From Limanda limanda (Eukaryota; Chordata; Actinopteri; Pleuronectiformes; Pleuronectidae), in NCBI RefSeq assembly GCF_963576545.1, contig NC_083645.1:3620001-3684000 (forward strand): a stretch of 64,000 nucleotides of DNA, in the 5' to 3' direction. Made by a program: the position numbers and the translations under genes. Below the pieces are notes generated by a model. That model was given only the letters and a program-made list of their open reading frames with translations. It did not search any database and had not been told where the DNA came from. Position 1 is the stretch's first letter; every line of letters begins with the position of its first letter. Below, piece after piece: positions 33,554 through 46,110 of this stretch.

Positions 33554-34207
33554 AGTCACACATAAATTCATTCTCAAGGGAAATCGAGTACTTAGCATGG
33601 CACACACACATCATGCTCTCATGTGCACCATGAATGACAGGCCCGGACAAAGAAGGATGGTTTAGGGACTGACAGAGCCAGTTAGAACTTTGGTTGGTTT
33701 TCAGAAACACAAAGATGTCCGAGGGATGAGATGAGAGTTACTTGTCAGCTGTTTATAGACGCCCAATTAGGGAAAGCAGCCAATCCCTGTTACCTAGTCA
33801 GATATTTATGAGGGGATGAGAATATAGGAGTTCTTATTCATTCACGATAAATCTCATTAGAAAAAAATGATGATAACGTATTGTGACAACCCTGGAGTTG
33901 TCCTGCTGTGGGGTTGTGCTTGTGTATGTGTTTCAGGATCCTGTAGGCGGAGTCAGACCCTTGTGATCAGCAGGGATGTGGCACGCCTGGTCTGACCAAT
34001 ATTTAAGAGGCCTGCAGGCTGGGCTCTGGCTCTCTCTCCTTCACCGGGTCTACCTCCACATGGACATCCCAGCTTGGCATTTGCGTGACTGTTACTTCTA
34101 TTCACCCAACCACAGACCTGGTTACCACGTTTAGCTTTAAGTCTAGTTTTCTTTGTAGAATAAATACTATAACTGCCTTCATTGTTTCTTGTTGCACAAC
34201 ATGAGCC
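33554..34207. repeat. Direct repeat A, copy 1 (654 bp)
   Basis: From 'agtcacacataaattc' to 'cacaacatgagcc' this block reappears 1147 bp downstream at 34701-35354. By reading I found no difference and no length change. Its right half contains an LTR-like segment. The block is separated from its second copy by a segment copied from 27980-28473. Confidence 0.9.
33882..34198 (+). repeat. Probable solo LTR within repeat A, copy 1
   Basis: The segment starts TGTGACAAC and ends GTTGCACA, short inverted ends of the TG...CA kind. A CCAAT box and TATTTAAG lie together at 33996-34007 and an AATAAA poly(A) signal at 34159-34164, in the order U3-R-U5 of a plus-strand LTR. No target duplication is evident and no matching interior exists, so a solo LTR is inferred. 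Confidence 0.55.
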
Positions 34208-34698
34208 GGCTCCATCAGCCGCGGCATGTGCCCGGCAGTTTAAAAAAAAAAAAAAAAGCGTCTACGCATTTTATTGGCGTCGACGCATTTTCAGCGTCAA
34301 CGGAATTGATGACGTTGACGAATCGCGGCAGCCCTACTTGCATGTGTTTTTTAAGTTGCTGTGAGTTGAGCTCTCAGGGCCACCGTAGACATCTCTGACA
34401 ATGCAGTCACAGCTTCAAAGATGACATACAAAGTCAACGCAAGGATTCAAATTGATACAGATGCCAAGTCACTTCACCCATTCAAGTTGAAATATTTTAA
34501 CTATAGTGAAAAATGTGAGCGATACAACGTCAGCCTCAGGTATCTATGGAAACGGTAGTCCTCCACACACAGCTCCTGGAGGAGATGATAATATTCCCCA
34601 AGCTGTCTGCGTGTCTGAATGTGGAACTACACTGATAGCGCTGGCTTCTTTGGCATTTTCAGAACAGGTACAATGCAGCAATTGTTGTTCAGTCAGAT
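34205..34698. repeat. Segment B copy inserted between the two A repeats
   Basis: These 494 bp match 27980-28473 at a constant offset of 6225, including the 16-base A run. The one difference noted is T at 34263 for G at 28038. The copied piece spans the right end of the nested hAT MITE, its target duplication, the right end of the fold-back and ~300 bp of flanking DNA, so it was not moved by either transposon. The left junction shares GCC with repeat A. The right junction has two extra bases (CC, 34699-34700). Confidence 0.9.
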
Positions 34699-34700
34699 CC

Positions 34701-35354
34701 AGTCACACATAAATTCATTCTCAAGGGAAATCGAGTACTTAGCATGGCACACACACATCATGCTCTCATGTGCACCATGAATGACAGGCCCGGACAAAGA
34801 AGGATGGTTTAGGGACTGACAGAGCCAGTTAGAACTTTGGTTGGTTTTCAGAAACACAAAGATGTCCGAGGGATGAGATGAGAGTTACTTGTCAGCTGTT
34901 TATAGACGCCCAATTAGGGAAAGCAGCCAATCCCTGTTACCTAGTCAGATATTTATGAGGGGATGAGAATATAGGAGTTCTTATTCATTCACGATAAATC
35001 TCATTAGAAAAAAATGATGATAACGTATTGTGACAACCCTGGAGTTGTCCTGCTGTGGGGTTGTGCTTGTGTATGTGTTTCAGGATCCTGTAGGCGGAGT
35101 CAGACCCTTGTGATCAGCAGGGATGTGGCACGCCTGGTCTGACCAATATTTAAGAGGCCTGCAGGCTGGGCTCTGGCTCTCTCTCCTTCACCGGGTCTAC
35201 CTCCACATGGACATCCCAGCTTGGCATTTGCGTGACTGTTACTTCTATTCACCCAACCACAGACCTGGTTACCACGTTTAGCTTTAAGTCTAGTTTTCTT
35301 TGTAGAATAAATACTATAACTGCCTTCATTGTTTCTTGTTGCACAACATGAGCC
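34701..35354. repeat. Direct repeat A, copy 2 (654 bp)
   Basis: Second copy of 33554-34207, including the LTR-like segment at 35029-35345. After 'catgagcc' it runs into 'aatgttggccatcc', probably the original downstream flank, while copy 1 runs into segment B at that point. Confidence 0.9.
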
Positions 35355-38300
35355 AATGTTGGCCATCCATTGATATTGAGTATGGCTGTGTAACATGTAA
35401 TCAGTGAGCTTTTTTTTTTTTGAATAAGCTGTGAAAAACATCTTGTTTTGTGCTTTTATGAATGTATTAAAGATATAGTGCAAAACCAATATTAACACAA
35501 TGTGCAATAGCCAAAAGGTCTGAACAAAACCCTGTGAAATGCAGTGTACAGTTTCTACAGTTTCTTATTAATCTGCAGGACACATTTGTGCATTGTGCAC
35601 AGAAGCATGGTTTGTATTTATTATTACTTCACATCAGTTAATTCACTTCACTTAACTAATTTTTCTGACTAATAAAAGTGAAAAAAACTGTCATTAAAGC
35701 CTTGTGCAGGAACTCACATACTAAAGCAGCTATGACATTCAAAGTGCTCCTGAATTCACATTTGTATCCCCACTCACACTGCCCTACTTACTTAGTGTTT
35801 GGCCTGTTATAATTGAGCAGCCACAGTACTGTTAAGCATGTCACATGCTATCAACCAAAAATGTAATTTGAACAAAGAAGGCCCACACTTTTTTTCTCTT
35901 TCATACATTTATTCACATGCACTCGGTTCCTGTCATTCCATCCACTGAATGAGACCACTAACACACGTTGTGTGTCTATTCCAATCAGAGCGAAATCGAG
36001 ATGAAGGCTGCTTGATTGGTATTCAAATGGTAATGTCACACAAATGCGCTTTTAGTATTCACAGGCTCATTTTAACTTTAACCCATGTCTCTAACTCTCT
36101 ACGTGCGCCAGCATTTAAAACATGGATTCAACAGAATGAGGAATTTGTGGGTCCTGCAGAAACATATTCCCTGTAACCTGCCTAATTCCCCTGCCTCTGT
36201 TATGGTGAATTTGCAACATGTTTAAAAGCACTCTTCTGAGATCAGTCCGTATCAGGGAGACAAACACAAATAGAAGAGGTTGTATCTGCATGCAGGACAC
36301 TAGCCTGCATTGTGTCGATCCATGAAGTTGTAACCCTATATCAATGAAATGCCAATTGAGATTGTCAGTGTGTGTCAATATAATTGTACTTGTGCAACTG
36401 CTTTTGCTGTTGCTAAGCTACAGAAACCCATGTACTGTGTACAGTATACTTTTCTATCGGAGTCATAACCCATTGTAACACGGTGCCGGTTTGCTGCCAT
36501 AATAAAAAAAATAAACTAAATTTTTCTGTCATACTGTGAAAATGAGCATGTCGCACTGTATAAAGACATAAACAAAGCCTGCAGCTGGATGCCAGCGCTT
36601 CAGCAACAGCTTAGTGCATATCTCTCAACTTTTTGTTTATTCATTTTGCCTCCACAGAGTCATTGATGTTAAGTGTGGCTGTGTAACACAAACATACAGG
36701 GCAGCTTACTTAACAGCATCAAGACTAGCAGTGTGTTCACATGTGCTGACAGTATCTGGTAATTCTCTTGTGAATCTTTGAATCTATGTGTGTTGAACAC
36801 ACTTTACATTCTATCCTGAACACTCGCTTTCTGACATATCCACTGCCATTAGAGACGCTGATAGTTTGTTTCCAGACATTGCTCTTCTTCTATGACTCAG
36901 ATAAAGGGAATCTATTTTGCTCATTTCCTATTTGTATTCTGGGTGTTGCAGTAGTCAGACAATGGAGTGAGAGAAGCTTTGCATGATTCACGGCTCAAAA
37001 AGTCCTAATTTATCTCAAATTGTCAGTCATGCAGCCTCTAGGTTGAGACTGACTGAAACAGGAAACACTAGCTGAGGTCTCCTAGATGGCAAACTGACTG
37101 GATGAACATCAATAAGACAGCTGAGGAGCAGTGAACGATTGGGCTTCAGCCTTTCAGACTTCGCCATCTATGTCTTCTACAGATCACAACCATTAGCAAT
37201 GGCAGTGAGGTGCAAAGGAATGTTCGAGCCACACCTTTCCCCCAACCTAATCCTAATCTAATTTTCAAATTTAACTTCCATTACGTTCCCAGCACTGGTG
37301 AGCACCACCTCATCCTCTCACAGTAGCGTAACTTTGTTATCCTAATTTAAAGGCTCCTTCAAACCAAGATGAATCCATTCCTGAGCTACAAAGGATCCAA
37401 TGGTAGTATCCTTATCGGGCCAGGATTCATTGCATACTGGTGACAACCCCTCTACCCCCTCAGCCCCCATAGGTTCATCTCGGGTGTAAAAGAGCAAAGC
37501 AGGCCAACCGCAGAACTATGTGAAAGTAGGCAACATGTGACTTCAGTAAAAATTCAAAAGCAAAACAGTTTTTCCTGATAAATTATTAAATGAAAGATAG
37601 AGCTGAATTCTCCTGGTGTGCTACTGTTTGGGTTTTATCAGTTATTCATCCTGGCAAGAGGATTCAAACTTGGCACTCACACTGTATCTATTCCCCTCTT
37701 CTTTTACTTCCAAGTTTTATCTCTTTGCTAAGATTAATGATATCCTATTGCATTCTCAAATAACAATGATGAAATCAGTTGGTTTTGACACCAGCGTGTT
37801 AATATATAAATACATAAGAGGTGTTAAAGCAATGTATCACTACTGTCATTCCCCAGAATCTGATATCACACTTATTCCACTTCAAGGTCACTGCTGCCGA
37901 TTTGACATCAGGAGTGTTATGAGGATGTTTTTTTTACCCCAGGCAAGTCCAGGCCAAGTACATTTCTTCAATCAACCTGAGTATTTAGAATTCTTTTGCA
38001 ATCTGAGAGTTGAAGTGTTTATTTGCAGACTCTCTTCAGTCGGTACATGATCTACAATTTTAGCAGCTTTATTTCTGAAAGGTGTAATCAGCCCTTGATC
38101 AACCACTGAAAGCTGTAATCAAAGCATGAGATCTGACTGACTGATTTAATCCAGGGTTCTTTTTTAATTGATGTTATAAAACCAGTGGCTTCTTATGAAT
38201 GTGCTCTCACTTTACATAAATGCGTTGAAACATATTTTTACGGTTTTGCATTTCACTGTCTCGATAGAACTAAATCATAAAGGAGTTTTCTCTGTGTGTT

Positions 38301-38776
38301 TGTTTGGTGAAATTGTCAATGAAGGATTGGTGGCAGACTAAGGAGCTGTCTTTCTCTTATTTAGCCAAGATTTAAATAGATTTTGCTCCATGAGTTGGCT
38401 GATTTGTTTTTTGAATTATTCTTGCTGCAACCGCTGATGCTGATGAGTGCACTGATGTTTCCTGACTCCTTTCAGTTTTTATTCATGCCACTTTGCTTTT
38501 CCTCGCAGATTAACACCATTTATCTTAAAGGGACACTACAAAATAGTCAAAACATACACAACTATTTGTTTGAATAGAATACGCAACAATAGAACGTTGT
38601 GCATTTACAAAAGAAGAGACCTGTAACAAAAACTATCTTGTTTACAGATTTTACATTTTACAGAGCATTGCTATGACCCTGTTATAGAAATCACAACAAC
38701 AGATCTACTATATCATATTAAAACAGTCATTTATAATGGCCATGATAATGTGTAGCTTTAAAAATGAGGCAACTTA
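35355..38776. other. No gene or element recognised
   Basis: AT-rich sequence with no repeat termini noticed. The 144-codon frame at 37616-38050 shows no domain, signal peptide or convincing exon border. The region reads as ordinary intergenic or intronic DNA. Confidence 0.5.
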
Positions 38777-39762
38777 AAGGCTCTTATATACTTCTACGTA
38801 TCCGTTTCTCGGAGAGGTCTCAGCGGGGGACAAAGAGTCTTTTTGATTTTTACTTCTCCGACGACTATCCGTCTAAAAACAATTCCCCGCCAAACCCATA
38901 GGTGGCGCAACGGAAGACGAGCTCAGAGAAGCCTACCCCATCTGGCGTAGAAGAAGTCCACGTTTGTTTATTTCATCTCCTCCCTGCTTTCCTCCCACAC
39001 ACTGAACCATGGCAACTAACAGAACTAAATAAAGTGACACCCAGCGGGTCAAGATGCTGATGTAATCGTTTATTAGCGCATCGGTTCCCCGGTCTTGTTT
39101 CCGAACTGTGTTGCTGATTCCACAGCTTGAATCTGCTTGAGGCTACATGTAGCTAGAAGCTACCCGGAACTAGCTCCCCCCCAGCTTCCACACACAGTCA
39201 GCAGGGACTCCCGGCACTAACAACTACTATCCAGTGTTTGCTTCTAACTTGACGGTATTATAGAAACAGTGTCATGATAGAAGTGGAATTAAAGTCGTGA
39301 CCGCGGGTTCTTGCACTGTTACCACCGCAGTTAGCATGGTGGCTTGCCTAGCCCGCTAGCCTAGCCTGCTAGCGCCGTTTTGAAAGCTCGTTATAACCGT
39401 ATGTGACCGTGCACACATGCCCTCAGTACTCTAACGAGCCACCGTCAGCCGGACAACTCCGCTGGCTTAACACACACGTCACATTAATCGTAGAATCATA
39501 GTTGTGTTCGTGTTTGTTGCTAAAAGTAAACAGGAAGTTTGAGGTCCGGAAATACGGAAATGACGTCATACGGAAAAGATGTCCTTCGCGGACCAATCAC
39601 AGCCAAGAGCGGTCCGTCGGGTCTCCAACATGAAGACGGATAGTTAGAAAAATCAGACGTGTACGAAAAGCTGTCCGAAGCATTCGGAGAGGGCGTTTCA
39701 CGACGGATAGGGCGGTCTTATCTATCCGTAATAGAAAAAACGGAGAGGCATAAATTGGCCTT
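38777..39762. mobile_element. GC-rich MITE-like insertion (about 986 bp)
   Basis: The left edge reads AAGGCTCTTATATACTTCT followed by CTACGTATCCGTTTCTC. The right edge read in reverse is AAGGCCAATTTATGCCTCTC followed by CGTTTTTTCTATTACGGAT. These are imperfect inverted ends rich in TCCGT motifs, and both are flanked by TA. The block is clearly richer in G+C than its neighbours. The centre (about 38990-39480) contains phrases such as 'ccatggcaact' and 'gctagcctagcctgctagcg' that look like fish promoter or 5'-UTR sequence. A Tc1/mariner or Harbinger-type MITE is possible; target and superfamily are not settled. Confidence 0.6.
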
Positions 39763-39764
39763 TA

Positions 39765-42700
39765 TCATTGACACTGTCCAGAAAATCTCTTCCTCATGAT
39801 TCTTGTTCTTTTCGCTGATTCTCAGCTCATCACACACATGTGTGTATAATATTATACCATGTAATAGTAATATGTGAACCACTGTATGTGACAAAGTATT
39901 GCACTGCATGAATATAATGAATCAAGAAAGCAGTGACAATTTTCAATTTTATAATGTATTGCTGTAGGAATGATTGTCTCAATTCTGCAGTAAGATATTA
40001 TTAATTAAGGTCAATGAACAATTTAAAACAACTTAAAGCTTCTACAAGGAAATTTTCGCGCCTCTATGGACAGAAGTGGTAGTGCGTCCACTATAAACAT
40101 GTATTCCTTTAACGATATAACATGAAACAAGGACTGCATCAGTTTACATCCTCTTCCCAGACCTCTTTCTCTCTCTGATCGAAACGCAAACTGAGAGAAA
40201 GATTCCTCGGCGCACTTACCAAAGCATGACAATGAGTGGTTGTCAACAAACTAGACATTCAACATTCATGTGAAAATAAAGATTCATAAAATATGAACCA
40301 ATTTGTCAGTAAAGATAATATTATAACTCATTGAACAAAACCATTGAGTATTAAATATATATTCTACATGTACGAGAAATCCATGGAGGGGCTTTAAAGA
40401 TATAGATTGAAGAATTTTTAATGCTTTAACATATTATTATGACGTAGTATGCAGATTGCCCAATATAAATGCTAATGACAGTATCAGTGATCACATAGTT
40501 TCCCTATGAGCTTCGACGCCACTGGGAGTACATTTTTGCAGAAAAATAAAAGGCACAAAGGAAGTGCATCTGTCACTACACAATCAAAACAGAAAGCACA
40601 CAATGCTTTTATTTTCCCTCTTAGTGGAGGAACAGCAGAGTCAGGTGTTCATTCTCTGTAGGTTCATACAAGCACATTTCATGGTAATTTGACCAACTAT
40701 AAAACATTGATTAGTTAAACTTTAATCTCTCATATCATTAATGATGTTGAATTTAATAAATAAATACTGACCAGGGTCTGCAAATTGTAAGATCACAGCA
40801 AGGGTCAGGTCATTATTTGCAATGTCATCAAGCATTCAAACTGTATTTCCTATCTCAAAGTATTCCTCTTTCTAGTGATTAGGTTAACATGGACACCAAT
40901 ATTCCGATATTAACCAAACATAAAATAGCCTTTTCTGATTACCTTGACCCGAGTCGTAATCATGACTATGCTCAAAAACATAAAAATGGGAATATATATT
41001 GAACATTCTATTAACAACTCGTGTAATAGGAATTGATAAAATGTCTTACCGTGAATAAGGTCAATAGTTGAAATATTTGAGTCCATATAAATCATTGTTT
41101 GCTGCCCGCCACCTCCAACACAGACACAGACTCTTGTAGCTGGCTTTCAGCTGTCTCAAGCTTCTCGTTGTTCGATGAGAACTGCTGTTGTTGAACACTC
41201 AAATGATTCATTATATACAACATTGCAAGTTCGTATTCACACAGTGGCTCCAGTATTGTATTCACACACTCCAGATCTATTCAATCCAGCAGAGACCGAT
41301 AATGAGGGACCTCACAGTGCATGTAAATGAGGGCTGTGGATACAGGGCTGTGGCACAGCATCAGGAACATATCATGGCCGTTTGGCACATTAAATAAATT
41401 GGACCTTTTATGAAAATGGCAACAGACAGGTGATTTGGCAGAGAAAATGGCCTGGCCTGGTGGGAGTGCTCTCACTAGACGTGTTAAAGAACGGTGTCAT
41501 TTTAGCTCAGGATCCTCAGCTGTCAGGTCTGTAGGATACTTTCAGAACGGACACACAGGAGAATGCAATTTAAAAAAGAAAGATTCCAGAAGCACACCTT
41601 AAGCTGCTTGAAAATGCAGATCGAGAGAAGAGCATCCAAACCCTCCCCTCCCCCTTCCTCTTATTGCCTTTTCCCCCCCTCTATCATTCACATCTATTCT
41701 TCATTCCCTCGTTCTGCGCTCGCCTTTTTCTCTCACTCCTTTATCCCCTGCTATCGTTACCGTTCTTTCTTGTTTGTCCTCATTGCTCTCTTGCCCTGTT
41801 TCTTTACCTCTCTCTCTAAGGAACCAGATATGTTCCGTGTATGATTTATTCAGATACAGAGACTGGCTCTGAGTGTCTGCTGCAGGCAGAATGCACTTTG
41901 CTTGACTTCAAATGGTTGAGAATACTTCCTACAGTCGTTCTTTATGCAAATCAGCTCCCCTCATTTATGTAAAAAAATGGTTTTACCTTTTTGGAACTAG
42001 AGAAATGGCCTCATCATTGTGGGCATGACCTAATGTAGTTTACAGCTGCTGCCATCTGCTCAAAACAGAAAAAAAAACAAAAAACAAACATTAGTAGAGA
42101 GGGATTGCTGAAATTGAGAGTATTGTCTTTTTCAAGTGGAGCTGTGCTTAGTATTTAATGTTTAACATAGTACCATATTTCAATATTTGATAAACAAAAA
42201 AGGCCATTATGTTGCATTATATAACCATTGTGTGGCACATACTGTTTTCACTAGGATTCAGCAGAACCTCTTATTGAATAAGTGAATAGTCCTATGTAAT
42301 TAACATCCTTTATACATTTCCACAGTGGAAACATCTTGCTCGTGTTAATGGCCCTTGAATTGAATATTTTACAGGGAATGGCAACAATGCAGCCGTTTGA
42401 AATCTCAGATGTAACAAATGTAATTAAAGAAACCCACAGGCTTAGCTTGCAATGCTTGAATTATACAGTATAGGTTTCTCGATAATTACACAGTGTAATT
42501 TAAAGTACACTTGGAGTACTTCATTTGAGAGTTGATATTTGACTTTCATTTGTTTAGCTAGTATAATGCATGAAGGCCAGTGTTTCTACACATAGCAGTT
42601 GGTCCTATCTTTATGTGTTCTGCTCTTACACATGCTGAAAAGCATTTGGAGTAAATGATAACCTGAGGAATACTATCTAGAAAAACGTGTGTTTGGGTCC

Positions 42701-45700
42701 TTCATCTTTCTATAAGAAACAGATGCAATGTAGGGAAAGTGCAGCAGCAAATGCTTTTCTTTTTTAGTATCTTGGTTAATGCCATAAATTAAGCCATATA
42801 TATTTCCTACAAGCCAAAAAGCATTAACTTCACATATGGTCAAAAATGAGTGTTTATTGAATTAACCTTTTAATTATTATGCGATGGGAAGGTATGGACG
42901 ACTGGACCACTATGATTTTCTGAGGTAAAATAACAAAGGGATGACATTTCTCTAATGCACCAGCTACAGAAGCTGTTCAATTGTGTAACATTGTTTCGGA
43001 GCCCAGATCCTGGGTTGTGTAATCAGAATTTCACAGTGGTTCTGCTGTGGTGGAGCAACAGGTAGCAAAGCAAAGAAAGCTTGTAAACGATGGAATAAGC
43101 GTAAAAAAAAAATCTGGCGTGCTGGTGTAAATCTGAGCACGTCTTCCTTTTCCTGTGTGTGTCACTAAACTCCAGTTGTCTGGCTTCTGTTATCAGATGA
43201 GGCCTATCCTATTTTCGGCTTCAGAGCCCCCATGTCACTTCCCACAGGCTGTTAGAGCACATATGGTACTACAGAAACACTGCTAAAGGCGAGATTATCA
43301 ATTCATCGCTTTTTTGCAAGGGCTTCTCCTCGGGACACATGGCTTCCTATCGCTACCTTCTGCAGGTATATGTTTTAAAAAGAGGAAGTCTGTCATTACA
43401 AAGCTGTTTTTGGAGGGTAGGGGGGTTGCTAGGTACAGTTAATGGGTGACTGTCAAATGCTCCACAGATCGCCTGTTGACTCTCCTTGGCAATGAGCTGA
43501 GCCAGTGGGGGAACAGCAGACATAATTGTCAAATAGTTAACAGCAGGTGTGCTGGTGGGCTTATCAAATGGGTGCTTTACAATATGACAGAAACGTGCGA
43601 ATAGCTCAATTATATAATCATGGAACCGCTGGGAAGATTTCTCACAATGTGATTCATCATGTGAGCTGAGATGAGCTGGCTCAGGATGAAAAAAAACATT
43701 GGAGGGAAGGGCTGTTGGAGGAGGGCGACGATTGCTAAAGCCACATTAGGTACCGTGAATTGCACACTGGGAGCGTAAAAATGGCAGCAGGACAAGTAAT
43801 TCCCCCATATCGGCCGAATATCCTCCATTACTGGCATTATGTATCACATTGGCTTATTTTCTGCAGCAGGATGAGGAGGCTCTCGTTCTGCATTGGAGGG
43901 GTAATCTGGAGTATCAGGAGGAATCCTGGTGAGGCGCTGATGTTTGAGGGTGAAGGCCTGAGGTAAGCACTTGAAACACAAATTCTGGTAAAGAATATCA
44001 GGCTGACAGAAGGGAACTGAGTAAGAAGCCCTTGTATATCTGGACCGGGAGCTATTCATAAATAATGGGAAAAGGGGGGTTACATAAAACTAGGCTTCTT
44101 TAATCTTTTGTTTTTTTCTCTTTTTGCTTTTTTACTTTCGGGGATTAAAAATGTCTACTTTGTAAGGTGCATTTCAGTTAATGTCCTTTTAAAATCTGCA
44201 TTTTAATTGTTGTCAAAATCCACCACATGACCCTGACCCTAATACACAATTGCTGATTTCAACTGCATATTTGTTTCTGATGATAAGAACCTATAGCTCT
44301 TATATTAGTCATGGGTGATGATGCCCGAAGCAAATTGACACAAGTGATGTCAGAATGTGATCAAACACTGCTGTTTTGGAAAGACAGAGCTGAGAGTAGA
44401 GCCTGCAGGATCTGATGGCCTGAAGGAGAAACTTAAAATACAGCAAACTCAAAAAAGAACGTTGTTTTACACCTGAATAGAAATGCACTTTGGGTTTGAT
44501 GTCTGACAATTCATGCCAGTAACCTTTAAAGTGTGTTGTTTTGTGGGTGTAGAAACTAATAATAACTTTATGCCGTCTGTAGCTCAGGCTTGGGCTTTGG
44601 TAAAATTTCAACCCCTGAAAACAGAGAGAGGGCTACAGTAATTACCATTGCTACTCACAGATGTTTTACAGGCTACATCCAACACTAACACTTTTTAAGT
44701 TTAAGAGCATTTTAAAAACCAAATATCGATCCAGATCAGTGCACTGACTCCAGATTAAAAGTAATCTCCATCCATGCTAAAACACCTCAAATTGTGCATT
44801 TGCAGTTGGTTGCTTAGTTGCACAAAATGCTAAAAAAACAGGGAACAGCAATACAAGAGTTAAAAGAAAGACAAGGGATGGTCAGGTCAATGGGAACTCT
44901 TTTAGTATTGCACTCACTGCTGGTAGTCGAGATCTGACTAATAAGAAATATATAGTCGTGTGTGTATAATATATACATACTGTATATGTGTATGTGTATG
45001 AAGGCATATTTGTAAGTAAGTACCATGTTTGAGGTAATTATGTAATATTACATGTAAGCAAAGTTTCTTTCATTCATTACATGGTATAAAAGCATGTTTT
45101 ATTATAACCTGTTTTTTATGTTATAAGTATGTGGGTAATTTAACAAAAATAAATGTCAAATGCTAAAATAATTTATTCGACATCTGTTTCAACTTGATGC
45201 AGTGACTTACTTTGGTGTCAAAATGTTAAATGGCAAAAGCTGTGACATAACTGAATGAAGTTTGATTCTGTTGTCATATGTGTCCCAGTTCATATGACGA
45301 TGCAAGAAAGACCTGCACTGGAGCTTTTGTGTGAAGAACCCCGTGACTGGACGTATAATAGCAAACCTGTCCCTACAAGACACCTTGACTTTGACGTGAA
45401 AGGAGATGGCATGTGAGAGCAGGTATTCCCGTATTCATACAAGGAAACTCCATCTGGAACAATGCTCACCACGGCCGACAAACCAATTTCGTCTGTTTGA
45501 GTTATCAAGAGAGTCGCTGTTATCACAGAGACAGCGCCAAGGTTTGCTCCCCCTCAATTCATAACACACTTCATACATGAATGCAGCTGGGTTGCAATCC
45601 TAGTATAAAAGGGGCAATAACCGCACATGATGGTGTATTTAACTTAAAAACCTCTGACAGATGTTGAAGTGCAGTAAGTGAGGTTAAGAGTAGGTGCATC

Positions 45701-45879
45701 TCTGGCATAATCAAGAAGGCAGCTTCCCCACAGACGCAGCACCAGAGGCAAGATTATAAAATCTCAGTTTTCCATCCCGTCTCCTCTGGGGCACTCTGCT
45801 CTCTGCTAGCTATGAAACCAGGCACAAAGAATCCGAAACAGAAAGCAGCTGGGGGATGGATAGATGGTGAATAGTGCGA
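39765..45879. other. Non-coding stretch; weak repeat hints only
   Basis: No exon is recognised in this 6.1 kb. The segment near 40885-41090 ('gacaccaatattccgatatt', 'gacccgagtcgtaatcatga', 'gtcttaccgtgaataagg') resembles a dispersed teleost repeat whose ends I cannot define. A pyrimidine tract lies at 41636-41822. An AT/GT-rich patch is at 44945-45000. Confidence 0.45.
41636..41822. repeat. Pyrimidine-rich tract
   Basis: Continuous C/T-rich plus strand (CCCTCCCC, TCTCTCTC phrases) that generates an open frame of Ser, Phe, Leu and Pro by composition alone. Confidence 0.6.
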
Positions 45880-46110
45880 GGTTATTAATTCAGAGTTTTG
45901 TTGAAGCCAATTCCCTCAGGGCTACCTGAATTGCTTTTCACAATGCCCCCCATTCAAATATTTTAAATTGCTGGAGGACTAATTCAAAACAGCTCTCAGG
46001 GTCAGTCCTGAGAAGAATGTTATCCACAAACCTGCTCCACGATTTAAGGGTCAAGTGCTGCTCTGCTGTGAGGGGTAATCAAATGGGCAACCTCTATTAT
46101 ACAGATAGCA
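45880..46110. promoter_or_regulatory. Candidate conserved non-coding element
   Basis: A balanced-composition, repeat-free block with several homeodomain-type cores (TTATTAATTCA, CTAATTCAAAA, GGTAATCAAAT) and no open frame. It stands out against microsatellite-rich surroundings the way developmental enhancers do in fish. This is an impression from composition and motifs only. Confidence 0.2.

Noticed and set aside
33554..35354. Reading the two LTR-like segments as the LTRs of one short retrotransposon
   Set aside because: The direct repeats extend more than 300 bp upstream of the LTR-like part, and the sequence between them is a copy of an unrelated nearby locus, not a retroelement interior.
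35100..35507. 135-codon minus-strand open frame
   Set aside because: It overlaps the LTR-like part of repeat A and a poly-T tract. No domain.
37616..38050. 144-codon open frame
   Set aside because: No recognisable domain, odd composition, no splice or initiation context. Chance frames of this size are expected in 64 kb.
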